Assembly (NCBI GenBank): GCA_963709655.1
Contig: CAVPXF010000025.1
Location: 434,001 to 498,000 of the forward strand
Direction of reading: 5' to 3'
DNA from: Roseiarcus sp963709655
GTDB taxonomy: Bacteria; Pseudomonadota; Alphaproteobacteria; Rhizobiales; Beijerinckiaceae
DNA: 64,000 nt
Shown piece after piece: positions 25,562 to 34,563 of this stretch. The translations under genes and the position numbers were made by a program. The notes below the pieces were generated by a model. The model did not search any database. It saw nothing but the letters and a program-made list of their open reading frames with translations, and was not told where the DNA came from. How positions within the stretch are numbered: position 1 is the stretch's first letter; each line of letters starts with the position of its first letter.

Positions 25562-26398
25562 ATGCCCTTTCTCATTCCGGCTCTTCTCATCAATGTCGTC
25601 ATCATTTTGGTCCCGGCATTTCTTACGCTCGCGATGGCCTTCTTCGAATGGGACGGCGCCACGACGCCGATCTTCGCCGGATTCGATAATTTTCGGACCA
25701 TCTTCGACGATCCGGTGTTCTTTACAGCGCTGCTCAACAACATCAAATGGACCTTGATTTTCCTAACGATTCCGATCGTGATGGGGTTCTTCGCCGGCGC
25801 GATGCTGCTCGTGGCGCGTCGCGGGCGAGCGTTCTTTCAGGCCGTCTATTTCCTGCCGGTCATCATCGCGACCGTGGTTGTCGCGCGCGTCTGGCAGGGA
25901 ATGATCTACAACCCGGAATCCGGAATGGTGGGCTGGCTCAACCTGCACGGGTTCGCCCTCGCCGATCCTCTGACCAGCGTTTCCATCTCGCTCTATGCCG
26001 TCGCTGCGGTCGACCTCTGGCACTGGTGGGGGTTTCTGGCCGTGGTGTTCTTTGCCGCGCTTCGCCAGGTCGATACGGCGCAGATCGACGCGGCGCTGAT
26101 GGACGGCGCCAACTTCTTCCAGTTGATGCGACACATCCTGCTGCCCGCGGTCCGGCCGACCATCACGCTGATGATGATCATGACCGTCATCTGGTCGTTC
26201 CTGGCGTTCGATTTCGTCTATGTCCTGACGCAGGGGGGGCCGGCCTATTCCAGCGAAGTGCTTTCGACGCTCTCCTACCGCTACGCCTTCTTCAATTACA
26301 CGATGGGCCCGGCGGCCGCCGTCGCCCTGGTGATCAGCTTCTTCGGCCTGATCGCAACCGCCTTTTATGTGCGGCTTCAGCAGGGAGAGGACGATTGA
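25562..26398 (+). CDS. Sugar ABC permease, MalF-like (N-terminus probably frameshifted)
   Basis: A 278-residue CUT1 permease with six helices and the EAA-type loop D-A-A-L-M-D-G-A-N-F-F-Q-L-M-R-H-I-L-L-P at about 178-197. The ATG at 25562 starts at M-P-F-L-I-P-A-L-L. Directly upstream in another frame the sequence reads R-L-S-D-R-L-F-V-I-A, the usual start of such permeases, so one extra base near 25561 probably cuts off the native N-terminus. The 3' end overlaps the next permease by four bases. Confidence 0.85.
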   Translation: MPFLIPALLINVVIILVPAFLTLAMAFFEWDGATTPIFAGFDNFRTIFDDPVFFTALLNNIKWTLIFLTIPIVMGFFAGAMLLVARRGRAFFQAVYFLPVIIATVVVARVWQGMIYNPESGMVGWLNLHGFALADPLTSVSISLYAVAAVDLWHWWGFLAVVFFAALRQVDTAQIDAALMDGANFFQLMRHILLPAVRPTITLMMIMTVIWSFLAFDFVYVLTQGGPAYSSEVLSTLSYRYAFFNYTMGPAAAVALVISFFGLIATAFYVRLQQGEDD

Positions 26399-27228
26399 TC
26401 AACCAGATCGGAAAAGGAACCGCGGCCTTCTCCTATGCGCTCCTGGCCATCGGCGCGGCCATCGCGCTCTTTCCGCTCGCCTTGATGGTGGTCAGCGCCC
26501 TGAAAACCAGCGCCGAAATTGTCGCCAACCCGCTGGCCTTGCCGAGAGCCCTGCAGTGGGTCAACTTTTCCCGCGCCTGGACCGACGCGCAGCTTGGCCG
26601 TTCGCTCATGAACAGCGCCGAAGTGACGGGCCTGACCGTGCTCTTGATCTGCTCGACGGGGTCGATGGCGGCTTACGCCCTGGTTCGCCAGTCGACCCCG
26701 GCGCTGAAGTGGATCAGCGCCTATTTCCTGGCCACGACGACCCTGCCGATCCAGTTGTTCCTCTTCCCGCTCTACTTCGGCTACGCGCGTCTCGGACTGA
26801 TCGACAACGTCTTCGCCCTGTCGCTGGTGTACACCGCGATCTTCAGCCCCTTTTCGATCTTCCTGCTGCGCACCTATTTTCTGGCGATCCCAAGGGATAT
26901 CGAGGAAGCCGCGATCATGGACGGCGCCAATCGCTGGCAGGTCTTTTATAAAATCTGCCTGCCCATCATTTCGCCGGGCCTCGTCACCGTCGCCGTCATC
27001 TCTGGCCTGAATACGTGGAATGAGTTCCTAATCTCGTCGACCTTCCTGCAGAGCCACGACGCGCAGACCGCAATCGTCCGGTTCTACACGCTCGGCGGCC
27101 AGTACTCGAGCGATTGGGGAGAGATCATGGCCGCAGCGATCATCATCGTTGCGCCCGCGGTCGTCTTCTTCCTCGCCATGCAGCGCCGCTTCATCGAAGG
27201 CATGGCCAGCGGCTCCGTCAAAGGCTGA
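26395..27228 (+). CDS. Sugar ABC permease, MalG-like
   Basis: A 277-residue CUT1 permease. The TTG at 26395 overlaps the stop of the first permease (TTGA) and has GGGAGAGG upstream, so it is translationally coupled. Six helices are visible. The coupling loop E-E-A-A-I-M-D-G-A-N-R-W-Q is at about 172-184, and W-N-E-F-L at about 207 is the MalG-type signature. With its partner it forms the channel for the substrate-binding protein at 24119. Confidence 0.88.
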   Translation: MINQIGKGTAAFSYALLAIGAAIALFPLALMVVSALKTSAEIVANPLALPRALQWVNFSRAWTDAQLGRSLMNSAEVTGLTVLLICSTGSMAAYALVRQSTPALKWISAYFLATTTLPIQLFLFPLYFGYARLGLIDNVFALSLVYTAIFSPFSIFLLRTYFLAIPRDIEEAAIMDGANRWQVFYKICLPIISPGLVTVAVISGLNTWNEFLISSTFLQSHDAQTAIVRFYTLGGQYSSDWGEIMAAAIIIVAPAVVFFLAMQRRFIEGMASGSVKG

Positions 27229-27277
27229 ACGCCCGACCCAAAGCTCTCGGTTCCTCTCCTGAAGGGAAGCAAAGACA

Positions 27278-29398
27278 ATGACCTCCGTTCCCGCCGATTA
27301 TCTCGAACGCGTTTACGCCGGCGTGTTGGGCAAGCTGATCGGGGTCTATCTGGGCCGGCCCTTCGAAGGATGGACCTATCAGCGCATCATGAAGGAGCTC
27401 GGCCCGATCGAATATTATGTCCACGACCGCCTGGGCGCGCCGCTCGTGGTGACCGACGACGATGTCTCGGGCACCTTCACCTTCGTGCGCGCGCTCGCCG
27501 AACATGGGGTCAAGCCGGACCTCACGGCCGAGGAGATCGGCAAGACGTGGCTCAACTCGATCATTGAGCAGCGATCGATCCTGTGGTGGGGCGGTAACGG
27601 CAATTCGACCGAGCACACGGCGTGGCTCAATCTGAAGCGCGGTTTGCCGGCCCCTCATTCGGGGTCGATCGCGACAAACGGACAGGCTGTCGCCGAGCAG
27701 ATCGGCGCGCAAATCTTCATCGACGGCTGGGCGCTGGTGGCGCCCGGTCAGCCGAAGCTGGCGGCGAAGCTCGCCGAGGCGGCCGGCAGCGTCAGCCACG
27801 ACGGCGAATCGGTGCATGCGGCCAAACTGCTCGCGGCGATGGAGGCGGAGGCGTTTCTCACCTCCGACATCGATCATCTCATCGACGTCGGCTTGTCGGT
27901 GATCCCTGCGAACTCGCTGATCGCCTCGCTCGCCAGGGACGTGAGGGCGTGGAGCGCCGAATTGACGGACTGGCGCGAAGCGCGGCAGAGAATTGAGGAT
28001 CACTACGGCTACGACAAATATCCGGGCAATTGCCATGTCGTGCCCAACCACGCCCTGATCCTGCTCGCCCTGATCTATTCGCGCGGCGATTTTCACCAGG
28101 CGATGACGATCGTGAACACCTCGGGCTGGGACACGGATTGCAATTCCGGCAATGTCGGCTGCCTGATCGGGATCATGCATGGGCTCAAGGGCCTCGAGGG
28201 CGGTCCCGACTGGCGCGGCCCGCTGGCCGATCGCGCGCTGATCTCGGCCAGCGACGGGGGCTATGCGGTCAACGACGCCGTGCGGATCGCCTGCGATATC
28301 GCCAGCCTCGGGCTTGAGCTCGCCGGCCTTACGCCGCTCACGCCACCCAAGGACGGCGCGCAGTTTCACTTCGCCCTTCCCGGCAGCGTCCAGGGATTCA
28401 TGGCCGAGCGGGACGCGATCCAGAGCGATCTCATCACCGTCGAGCACGGCGAGGTCGATCAGCGGCCAGCGCTCGCGCTGCGCTTCAAGGGCCTGGCCAA
28501 GGGGCGAACGGGGGTCGCGCTGACGCCGGTCTTTTCTCCCCCGGACGTCGTCGACATGCGAACTTATGACATGCAGGCCAGTCCGCGCGTCTACCCGGGG
28601 CAGACGCTCACAGCGCGCCTGATCGCCGACCGCGCCAACACGTCGACGGTTCAGGCCGCCTTGCGCATCAAGGTCTATGGGCTGAACGATCGGCTTTTCG
28701 ATTTCGACGGACCCTCGCTCGCGCTCGCGCCGGGCGACGACAAGATCCTGACCTGGACGCTTCCCGATCTCGATGGGCAGCCGATCCAGAAGATCGGCGT
28801 CGCCTTGACGTCGCGCGAGAGAAGAGCCGACGGAACCGTCTTCCTCGACACTCTTCGCTGGGACGGCGCGCCGCTCGTGACGCTGCGGCGACCCAAGGAC
28901 CCGAGCGAGTTCTGGCGGAAAGCCTGGGTCAACAACGTCAGCTTCTTCAGCAAGAACTTCCGCTCCGCCTTTCGCATCTCGCAGGATCGCGGCAGCGGCA
29001 TCATCGTCTGCGGCGCCCGCGATTGGGCGGACTATCGTGTATCCAGCGACGTGGCGGTGCATCTGGGATCGAGCGCCGGCCTCGCCGCGCGCGTCCAGGG
29101 TCTGCGTCGTTACTACGCTCTGCAACTGGAGGCGGGGAACAAGGCGCGCCTGGTCAAAGTGCGCGACGACGTCCGCACCATTTTGGCCGAGGCGCCGTGC
29201 CGCTGGACCCTCGAGGAACCGATCATGCTCGCGCTCGAGGTTCGCGGCGCGGACATCACCGGCTTCGCCGGCGGGGCGACCTTGCGCGGGACCGATGACA
29301 GCGACGCTCCGTTCGATAACGGGGGAATCGGTCTGGTGATCGCCGAGGGGGCGCTGTCGGCCGATGAAATTCAGGTCCGGCCGCTGTCGCCGGATTGA
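27278..29398 (+). CDS. ADP-ribosylglycohydrolase-family enzyme with C-terminal beta domains
   Basis: A 706-residue protein. Residues 1-335 are an ADP-ribosylglycohydrolase/crystallin-J1 fold: V-Y-A-G-V-L-G-K-L-I-G at 12-22, metal-binding T-D-D-D (59-62), S-H-D-G-E at 173-177, and G-W-D-T-D-C-N-S-G-N-V-G at 283-294, whose D285 and D287 complete the di-metal site. Residues about 360-700 have no motif I can name, but strand-rich sequence suggests beta-sandwich or lectin-like domains. It is the last gene of the sugar ABC operon, 50 bases after the second permease, with a GAAGGGAAG site. In this setting it may hydrolyse an imported N- or O-glycosidic sugar rather than ADP-ribosyl protein; that is inference. 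Confidence 0.8.
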   Translation: MTSVPADYLERVYAGVLGKLIGVYLGRPFEGWTYQRIMKELGPIEYYVHDRLGAPLVVTDDDVSGTFTFVRALAEHGVKPDLTAEEIGKTWLNSIIEQRSILWWGGNGNSTEHTAWLNLKRGLPAPHSGSIATNGQAVAEQIGAQIFIDGWALVAPGQPKLAAKLAEAAGSVSHDGESVHAAKLLAAMEAEAFLTSDIDHLIDVGLSVIPANSLIASLARDVRAWSAELTDWREARQRIEDHYGYDKYPGNCHVVPNHALILLALIYSRGDFHQAMTIVNTSGWDTDCNSGNVGCLIGIMHGLKGLEGGPDWRGPLADRALISASDGGYAVNDAVRIACDIASLGLELAGLTPLTPPKDGAQFHFALPGSVQGFMAERDAIQSDLITVEHGEVDQRPALALRFKGLAKGRTGVALTPVFSPPDVVDMRTYDMQASPRVYPGQTLTARLIADRANTSTVQAALRIKVYGLNDRLFDFDGPSLALAPGDDKILTWTLPDLDGQPIQKIGVALTSRERRADGTVFLDTLRWDGAPLVTLRRPKDPSEFWRKAWVNNVSFFSKNFRSAFRISQDRGSGIIVCGARDWADYRVSSDVAVHLGSSAGLAARVQGLRRYYALQLEAGNKARLVKVRDDVRTILAEAPCRWTLEEPIMLALEVRGADITGFAGGATLRGTDDSDAPFDNGGIGLVIAEGALSADEIQVRPLSPD

Positions 29399-29522
29399 AG
29401 AAAAGGCCGCCGCGGCCCGACCGCCGCCCCTGCGGCAATTGGCCTTGTGACTTCGGCACGCGAGTTGCGTAATCCGTCGGCGGCCACGCATGTCATGGGT
29501 CCCGCACGAACGGAAAAGCGCG

Positions 29523-29792
29523 ATGGAAAGACCGTTGGAATTTACCACCGCGGGCGGCGGTTTCCTGCCGCCGCGCATGACAATGGCTCAGAAGAATGCG
29601 ATGGAAGTCGCCCGCCTCAACAACTTCGACATCGCCAAAGTGCGTCCGGCGCTCGACACCTACGATGAACGTTGCTCCCCGTGCTGGGTCATTCTGGAGC
29701 ATCCCGATCGCGCCGAAGTCGTTTACGAGAACGACCCCGACTTCGTCGCCTCCATGCGCAACCGGCCCGGGCGGTTCGTCGCGCCGGCGTAA
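29523..29792 (+). CDS. Small hypothetical protein
   Basis: An 89-residue protein from the ATG at 29523. It has a compact, mixed composition (L-D-T-Y-D-E-R-C-S-P-C-W-V-I-L-E-H-P, then V-Y-E-N-D-P-D-F-V-A-S-M). The C-S-P-C pair could bind a metal or form a disulfide. It is convergent with the GNAT gene. No family recognised. Confidence 0.55.
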   Translation: MERPLEFTTAGGGFLPPRMTMAQKNAMEVARLNNFDIAKVRPALDTYDERCSPCWVILEHPDRAEVVYENDPDFVASMRNRPGRFVAPA

Positions 29793-29812
29793 GGGGCGGC
29801 CCTGCCCGCCCC

Positions 29813-30397
29813 TCACGCCTGAGGCGGTTCGGTCCCGCCCGGTCCGAGCGAGCGCTGCACCATGACCGTGTCGGTCCAGTGGCCGAACTTGTAGCCGATC
29901 GAGGGCAGGTAGCCGACCTGACGGAACCCGAACGCCTCGTGCAAGCCCAGCGAGGCGCGGTTGGCCGCGTCGATATAGCCGATCATCTGGCGGAAGCCCG
30001 AAGCGGCGCAGGCGTCGATCAGCGCGCCCATCAGCACCCGCCCGAGGCCGCGGTGGAGATGGTCGTTGTGGACGTAGATCGAGTGCTTGACGGCGTAGCG
30101 ATAGGCGGGGCGCTTGCGGAACGGTACGGCGTAGGCGTAGCCCAGCACCGCGCCGTTCTCCTCGGCCACGATGTGGGGCATCTTGCGCCGCTGCATGGAC
30201 TTCCGCCGGCGCTTGATGTCCTCGGCGTCCGGCGTCTCGAACTCGCCGTCGTCGAGCCCCGGCTCGACCCCGCGCCGGATGTGGTGCAGGTAGATCGCGA
30301 GCATCGCGGGAACGTCGGCGTCGCGCGAGTTGCGCACGGCGATCCGCGGCGACGGCTGCGGCGCGAGCCCGGCTTCCGAGTTCAGTTTGTCGTCCAT
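29813..30397 (-). CDS. GNAT N-acetyltransferase, PAT/MnaT-like
   Basis: A 194-residue GCN5-related acetyltransferase similar to phosphinothricin/methionine-sulfone acetyltransferases. The acetyl-CoA motif A is H-R-G-L-G-R-V-L-M (about 114-122). A conserved segment follows (M-I-G-Y-I-D-A-A-N-R-A-S-L-G-L-H-E-A-F-G-F), then Y-K-F-G-H-W-T-D at the end, typical of the PAT subgroup. The N-terminal 20 residues are extra. It starts 12 bases after the decarboxylase stop on the same strand, so the two form a unit. A polyamine or amino-acid analogue is a possible substrate. Confidence 0.85.
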   Translation of the reverse strand: MDDKLNSEAGLAPQPSPRIAVRNSRDADVPAMLAIYLHHIRRGVEPGLDDGEFETPDAEDIKRRRKSMQRRKMPHIVAEENGAVLGYAYAVPFRKRPAYRYAVKHSIYVHNDHLHRGLGRVLMGALIDACAASGFRQMIGYIDAANRASLGLHEAFGFRQVGYLPSIGYKFGHWTDTVMVQRSLGPGGTEPPQA

Positions 30398-30409
30398 CGT
30401 CGTCCCGAA

Positions 30410-32767
30410 TCACTCCCTGACGACATAGGTATAGAAGCGAACGGCGCCGGAGGCGTCGACTTCCCGATAGAGGCCCTGAATTTCCGATTCGAAGCCCGGA
30501 AAGACATTGGCCCCCTTCTCGAACATCTTCAGGTACTCGATCATCGGCTGGGCGCGCGCATCCAGTCGCTCGCCCGGCACGATCGTGGCGATGCCGGGCG
30601 GATAGACGACGAACAGGGTCGTGGCGATGCGGCCCTCGAGTTCGTCGAGGGGCACGTAGTCGATGTTATTGCGGGTCAGATGGAGCTGGGCCTCGCGCGG
30701 CGTCATCGCCGGGGTCGGGATATGCTCGGCCGCGAACTGCGCCTTCTGCAGCCGACTGATGTCGTGGGCGCGATAGAAGGCGTGGATCTCGCCGCACAGG
30801 TCGCGCAGGCGCAGGCCGCGGTAGCGTTGCGAGCGCTTTGCGACGAACTCGGGCATCACATCCTCGAGAGCCGCGTTATCGTCGTGCAGCCGCTTGAAGG
30901 CGACCAGCGTCGAGACGAGCGTCCCGGCCTTGCTCGCCTCGACCCCAGGGGTGAGCAGGAACAGCATCGAGTTGAGGTCGTTCTTCTCGGCCACCACCCG
31001 GTTCTCGCGCAGGTGCTGGACGACCACCGGCGCCGGGATCCCGTGCGGCTCGTAATCGCCGGTCTTGCGGTCGAAGCCGGGGGTGAGCAGCGTGAGCTTG
31101 GCCGGATCGGTGATCGCGTAGCCCTCCTCGAGGGCGTGGAAGCCGTGCCAGGCCTGCCCGGGCGCGAGAGCCCAGTAGCGCGGGTCGCGGGCGAGAAGGT
31201 CCGTCGACACGCTCTCCCACGGCACGTCATGCGCCCCGCCTTCGTAGGCCGCGTCGCGGATCGTCACGCGGTCGGGCACGAAGGGGTCGAAGAACCAGCG
31301 CCGCGCCGGATCGCGCTCCTTCTCCTCGAACTCGCGCCGCACCGCCCGGATCTTCTTGCGGAGCTCGATGCCGAGCCGGATGGTGTCGTCCCACAGCACT
31401 TCGCCCGACCGGCCCTTCATCATCTGCGCGCCGACGTCGAGCGAGGCGAACAGCGGATAGAAGGGTGAGGTCGAGGCGTATTGCATGAAGCTTTCGTTGA
31501 AGCGACGGTGCTCGAGGCGGCGGCGCTGACCCTTGATGTGGCTGTCGCGCCGGTGGATCTGCGAGGCTTGGGAGAAGCTCGCGAGCTGCTTGTGGGTCGA
31601 CTGGGTGGCGACGATGCCCGGCGAGGTCTCGTCGAGCTTCTTCAGTCCCATGGCGAAGCGGCTCTCGTAGATCGGGTGGAACTTCATGAAGCCCGCCCAC
31701 GCCTCGTCGAACATGATGTAGTCGCATAACGGGCCGATCCGCTCGAGCGTGCGCTGGGCGTCGTAGATCGTGCCGTCATAGGTGCATTGCTCGATCACCG
31801 CGACGCGGAACGGGCGCTCGCGCGTCCAGGCCTCCGGATCCTTGACGAGCGGATTGGCGCGGATCCGCTCGCGGATCGCCGTCTCGTCGAGTTCTTCCGG
31901 TCGGATCGGGCCGATCAGGCCGTAGGCGTTGCGGTCGGTCGAGAGATAGACAGGGATGCCGCCCGCCATCAACAGCGCGCCCTGATGGGCGGCCTTGTGG
32001 TTGTTGCGGTCGAAGAGGACGAGGTCGCCCTCGGCGACCAGGCTCGTCAGCACGATCTTGTTGGACGACGACGTGCCGTTCAGGACGAAGTAGGTCTTCT
32101 CCGCCCCGAAGATCGCGGCGGCCTCCTTCTGCGCCTGCAGCGCGGGGCCCTCGTGGGTCAGGAGGTCGCCGAGCTCCAGGATCGAGTTGTCGAGGTCGTC
32201 GCGGAACACCGCCTCGCCCAGATGCTCCATGAAGATCCGCCCGATCGGGCTGCGGCTGTAAAAGATGCCGCCGTTATGGCCCGGACAGGTCCAGAGCTGG
32301 TTGCCCTCCTCGGCATAATCGACCAGCGCGCCGAAGAACGGCGTCTTCAGCGTCTCGGCGTATTGCTTGAGCCGGGAGACGAGGTTCCTGGCGATGAACT
32401 CCGGCGTCTCCTCGGCAAGGAACACATAGCCGTCGATATAGTCGAGCACCTCGACCGGAATGTCCTCGAATCGCTTGCGCCGGACAAGGATCACGATCGG
32501 CATGTCGAGCCCGCGCCGCCGCATCACGTTGATGAGCGAGGCGGCCTTGCCCTCGATGCCCTTCTTGCCCCAGTCGACCACCAGGAGGCCGATGGCGGCG
32601 TCGGTCTGGACGGCGATCTCCGCGTCCTCGACCCGGCGGGCCTTGATCACCTGGAAGCCCATCCGCTCGATCGCCGTGATGATCTGGTTGACCCTGAGGC
32701 CCTCGAGATCGTCGGCGTCGAACATCGGCGCAGAGAACAGGAAGGTGAATCGCTGGAAGAAATTCAT
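30410..32767 (-). CDS. Orn/Lys/Arg decarboxylase (inducible type)
   Basis: A 785-residue PLP enzyme of the large bacterial fold III-free class (SpeF/LdcI/AdiA type), normally decameric. Residues 1-125 are the response-regulator-like wing domain. The PLP domain has T-C-P-G-H-N-G-G, then Y-F-V-L-N-G-T-S-S-S-N-K, F-D-E-A-W-A-G-F and the lysine in S-T-H-K-Q-L-A-S that binds PLP. The C-terminal domain is complete. It releases CO2 from a basic amino acid to make a polyamine precursor or raise pH. Which of ornithine, lysine or arginine cannot be told. I start at the ATG at 32767; upstream sequence in frame is Arg/Pro-rich. No antiporter gene is next to it. Confidence 0.88.
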   Translation of the reverse strand: MNFFQRFTFLFSAPMFDADDLEGLRVNQIITAIERMGFQVIKARRVEDAEIAVQTDAAIGLLVVDWGKKGIEGKAASLINVMRRRGLDMPIVILVRRKRFEDIPVEVLDYIDGYVFLAEETPEFIARNLVSRLKQYAETLKTPFFGALVDYAEEGNQLWTCPGHNGGIFYSRSPIGRIFMEHLGEAVFRDDLDNSILELGDLLTHEGPALQAQKEAAAIFGAEKTYFVLNGTSSSNKIVLTSLVAEGDLVLFDRNNHKAAHQGALLMAGGIPVYLSTDRNAYGLIGPIRPEELDETAIRERIRANPLVKDPEAWTRERPFRVAVIEQCTYDGTIYDAQRTLERIGPLCDYIMFDEAWAGFMKFHPIYESRFAMGLKKLDETSPGIVATQSTHKQLASFSQASQIHRRDSHIKGQRRRLEHRRFNESFMQYASTSPFYPLFASLDVGAQMMKGRSGEVLWDDTIRLGIELRKKIRAVRREFEEKERDPARRWFFDPFVPDRVTIRDAAYEGGAHDVPWESVSTDLLARDPRYWALAPGQAWHGFHALEEGYAITDPAKLTLLTPGFDRKTGDYEPHGIPAPVVVQHLRENRVVAEKNDLNSMLFLLTPGVEASKAGTLVSTLVAFKRLHDDNAALEDVMPEFVAKRSQRYRGLRLRDLCGEIHAFYRAHDISRLQKAQFAAEHIPTPAMTPREAQLHLTRNNIDYVPLDELEGRIATTLFVVYPPGIATIVPGERLDARAQPMIEYLKMFEKGANVFPGFESEIQGLYREVDASGAVRFYTYVVRE

Positions 32768-33104
32768 TCTTTTTCGGCCCCGGGGCGGGTCGGAGCGCGG
32801 CGGGCGCCCCTCAAGCCGCACAGCTAAGACAGGATGGCGGTGACAAAATCAAGACGTTTATCCGACGCGCCCCGCAGCCGCCCCGTGTCCCCATGTCCCC
32901 GCACGGAATGCGTCCATTGGTCGCGCGGGGAGGCGGCTCCGCAATGCCCCGTTCCGGCCTAAGTTCACCTAACCGTCACGCTCCGGCGGTAATTGTGCAT
33001 CGCACAAAAGACAACCCGCGCGCAGGGTGAAATTGGCCGGCCCACTTCACGAAAACGGGAGGCGGCGGCGAAGCATGCGCGGCTAGCGAGCGCAGAGGCC
33101 TGGC

Positions 33105-34538
33105 ATGAGCGCAAAATCCGCCGTTCGCAACACGACCTGGGCCGAACTCAAGGTCGGCGACACCGCCAGCATCGAGCGGACCTGCTCGGTGCAGGACCTG
33201 ATCCTGTTCGCCCATGTCTCGGGCAACCTGAACCCGCTGATGCTGCCGCCGAACGAGGCCGGCCAAGCGAAGGGCGACCTGCTCGCGCCGTCGATGTGGG
33301 TCGGCTCGCTCGTCTCGGCTGTGCTGGGCAACATCCTGCCCGGCCCGGGCACGCTCTATCGAGCGCAGGACTTGCGCTTCCTGGGCCGCGTCCATGTCGG
33401 CGACAGGGTCACAGTCACGGTCGTCTGTCGCGAGAAGCGCGAGGCGCCGGTCGCCGTCTTCGACACCCAGATCATCAACGCCGTCGGGCAGATCGTTTGC
33501 GTGGGAGCTGCCGAGATCGAGGCGCCAACCGTCTCCCAGGTCACCGAGGCGCGCCACCTGCCGGAGTTGATCGTCAACTCCGTCGATCATTTCGGGGCGC
33601 TCGTAACGAAGGCCGCCAGGCTGCCGCCGCTGAAAACCGCCATCGTCTGTCCCGACGACCACAACTCGCTGGGAGGGGCGCTGCTCTCGGCCAACCGCGG
33701 CCTGATCGAGCCGATCCTGATCGGCGATCCCGAGCGAATCCGGGCAGCCGCCAAGGCGCTCGACGCCGACCTTTCCGGCTTCCCGATCGAGGCGATCGTC
33801 GACCCGTATCAGGCGGCCGCCCGCGCCGTCGCCATGGTGCTCGAAGGCAAGGTCGGCGCGGTAATGAAGGGCAACCTGCATTCGGACATCCTGCTCGGCG
33901 AGGTGGTCAAGAAGGACTCCGGCCTGCGCACGCAGAGGCGGATCAGCCATGTGTTCGCACTCGACGTCCCAACGCTCGACGAAATTCTCTACATCTCCGA
34001 CGCCGCGATCAACATTGCGCCCGACCTCATGACCAAGGTCGACATCGTGCAGAACGCGGTCGACCTCGCCCGCGCCTGCGGGCTCGAGCAGCCGCGGGTC
34101 GGCATCCTCTCGGCGATCGAGACCATCAATCCGGCGATCCCCTCGACGCTCGACGCGGCGGTGCTGTCGAAAATGGCCGAGCGCGGCCAGATCCGCGGCG
34201 CGATCGTCGACGGGCCGCTGGCGATGGACAACGCCATCGACATCGAGGCGGCGCGCACCAAGGGCATCGCCTCGCTGGTCGCCGGCCGCGCCAACGTGCT
34301 GATCGTTCCCAATCTCGAGTCGGGCAACATGCTCGCCAAGGAACTTACCTTCGTCGCGCGGGCGGAAGCGGCCGGGCTGGTGCTGGGCGCCAAGGTTCCG
34401 GTCATGCTGACAAGCCGGGCCGACAACGACCGGGCGCGTCTCGCCTCATGTGCGCTGGCCCAGCTTTACCAGTACTATCGTCGCGAAGGCCGGGCGTTCG
34501 GCGGCGACGAGCTGCCGGTCGCCAAGGCCGCTGAGTGA
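33105..34538 (+). CDS. MaoC-like hydratase-phosphate acetyltransferase fusion
   Basis: A 477-residue bifunctional protein. Residues 10-150 are a MaoC/hot-dog domain (L-F-A-H-V-S-G-N-L-N-P, with the Asp/His-type hydratase site region). Residues about 165-470 are a phosphotransacetylase (P-D-D-H-N-S-L-G-G-A, G-N-L-H-S-D, D-G-P-L-A-M-D-N and the final V-P-V-M-L-T-S-R-A-D). The family is annotated as enoyl-CoA hydratase/phosphate acetyltransferase. It would convert acyl-CoA and phosphate to acyl-phosphate, which the next gene, acetate kinase, uses for ATP. Propionyl or butyryl substrates are possible. The ATG at 33105 was chosen. Confidence 0.9.
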   Translation: MSAKSAVRNTTWAELKVGDTASIERTCSVQDLILFAHVSGNLNPLMLPPNEAGQAKGDLLAPSMWVGSLVSAVLGNILPGPGTLYRAQDLRFLGRVHVGDRVTVTVVCREKREAPVAVFDTQIINAVGQIVCVGAAEIEAPTVSQVTEARHLPELIVNSVDHFGALVTKAARLPPLKTAIVCPDDHNSLGGALLSANRGLIEPILIGDPERIRAAAKALDADLSGFPIEAIVDPYQAAARAVAMVLEGKVGAVMKGNLHSDILLGEVVKKDSGLRTQRRISHVFALDVPTLDEILYISDAAINIAPDLMTKVDIVQNAVDLARACGLEQPRVGILSAIETINPAIPSTLDAAVLSKMAERGQIRGAIVDGPLAMDNAIDIEAARTKGIASLVAGRANVLIVPNLESGNMLAKELTFVARAEAAGLVLGAKVPVMLTSRADNDRARLASCALAQLYQYYRREGRAFGGDELPVAKAAE

Positions 34539-34563
34539 CCCACGCGACCGCGGAGACTATGCT

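Noticed and set aside
27218..29578. 786-codon minus-strand frame opposite the ADP-ribosylglycohydrolase gene
   Set aside because: Arg/Asp/Val-rich mirror translation; the plus strand carries conserved catalytic motifs and a ribosome site.
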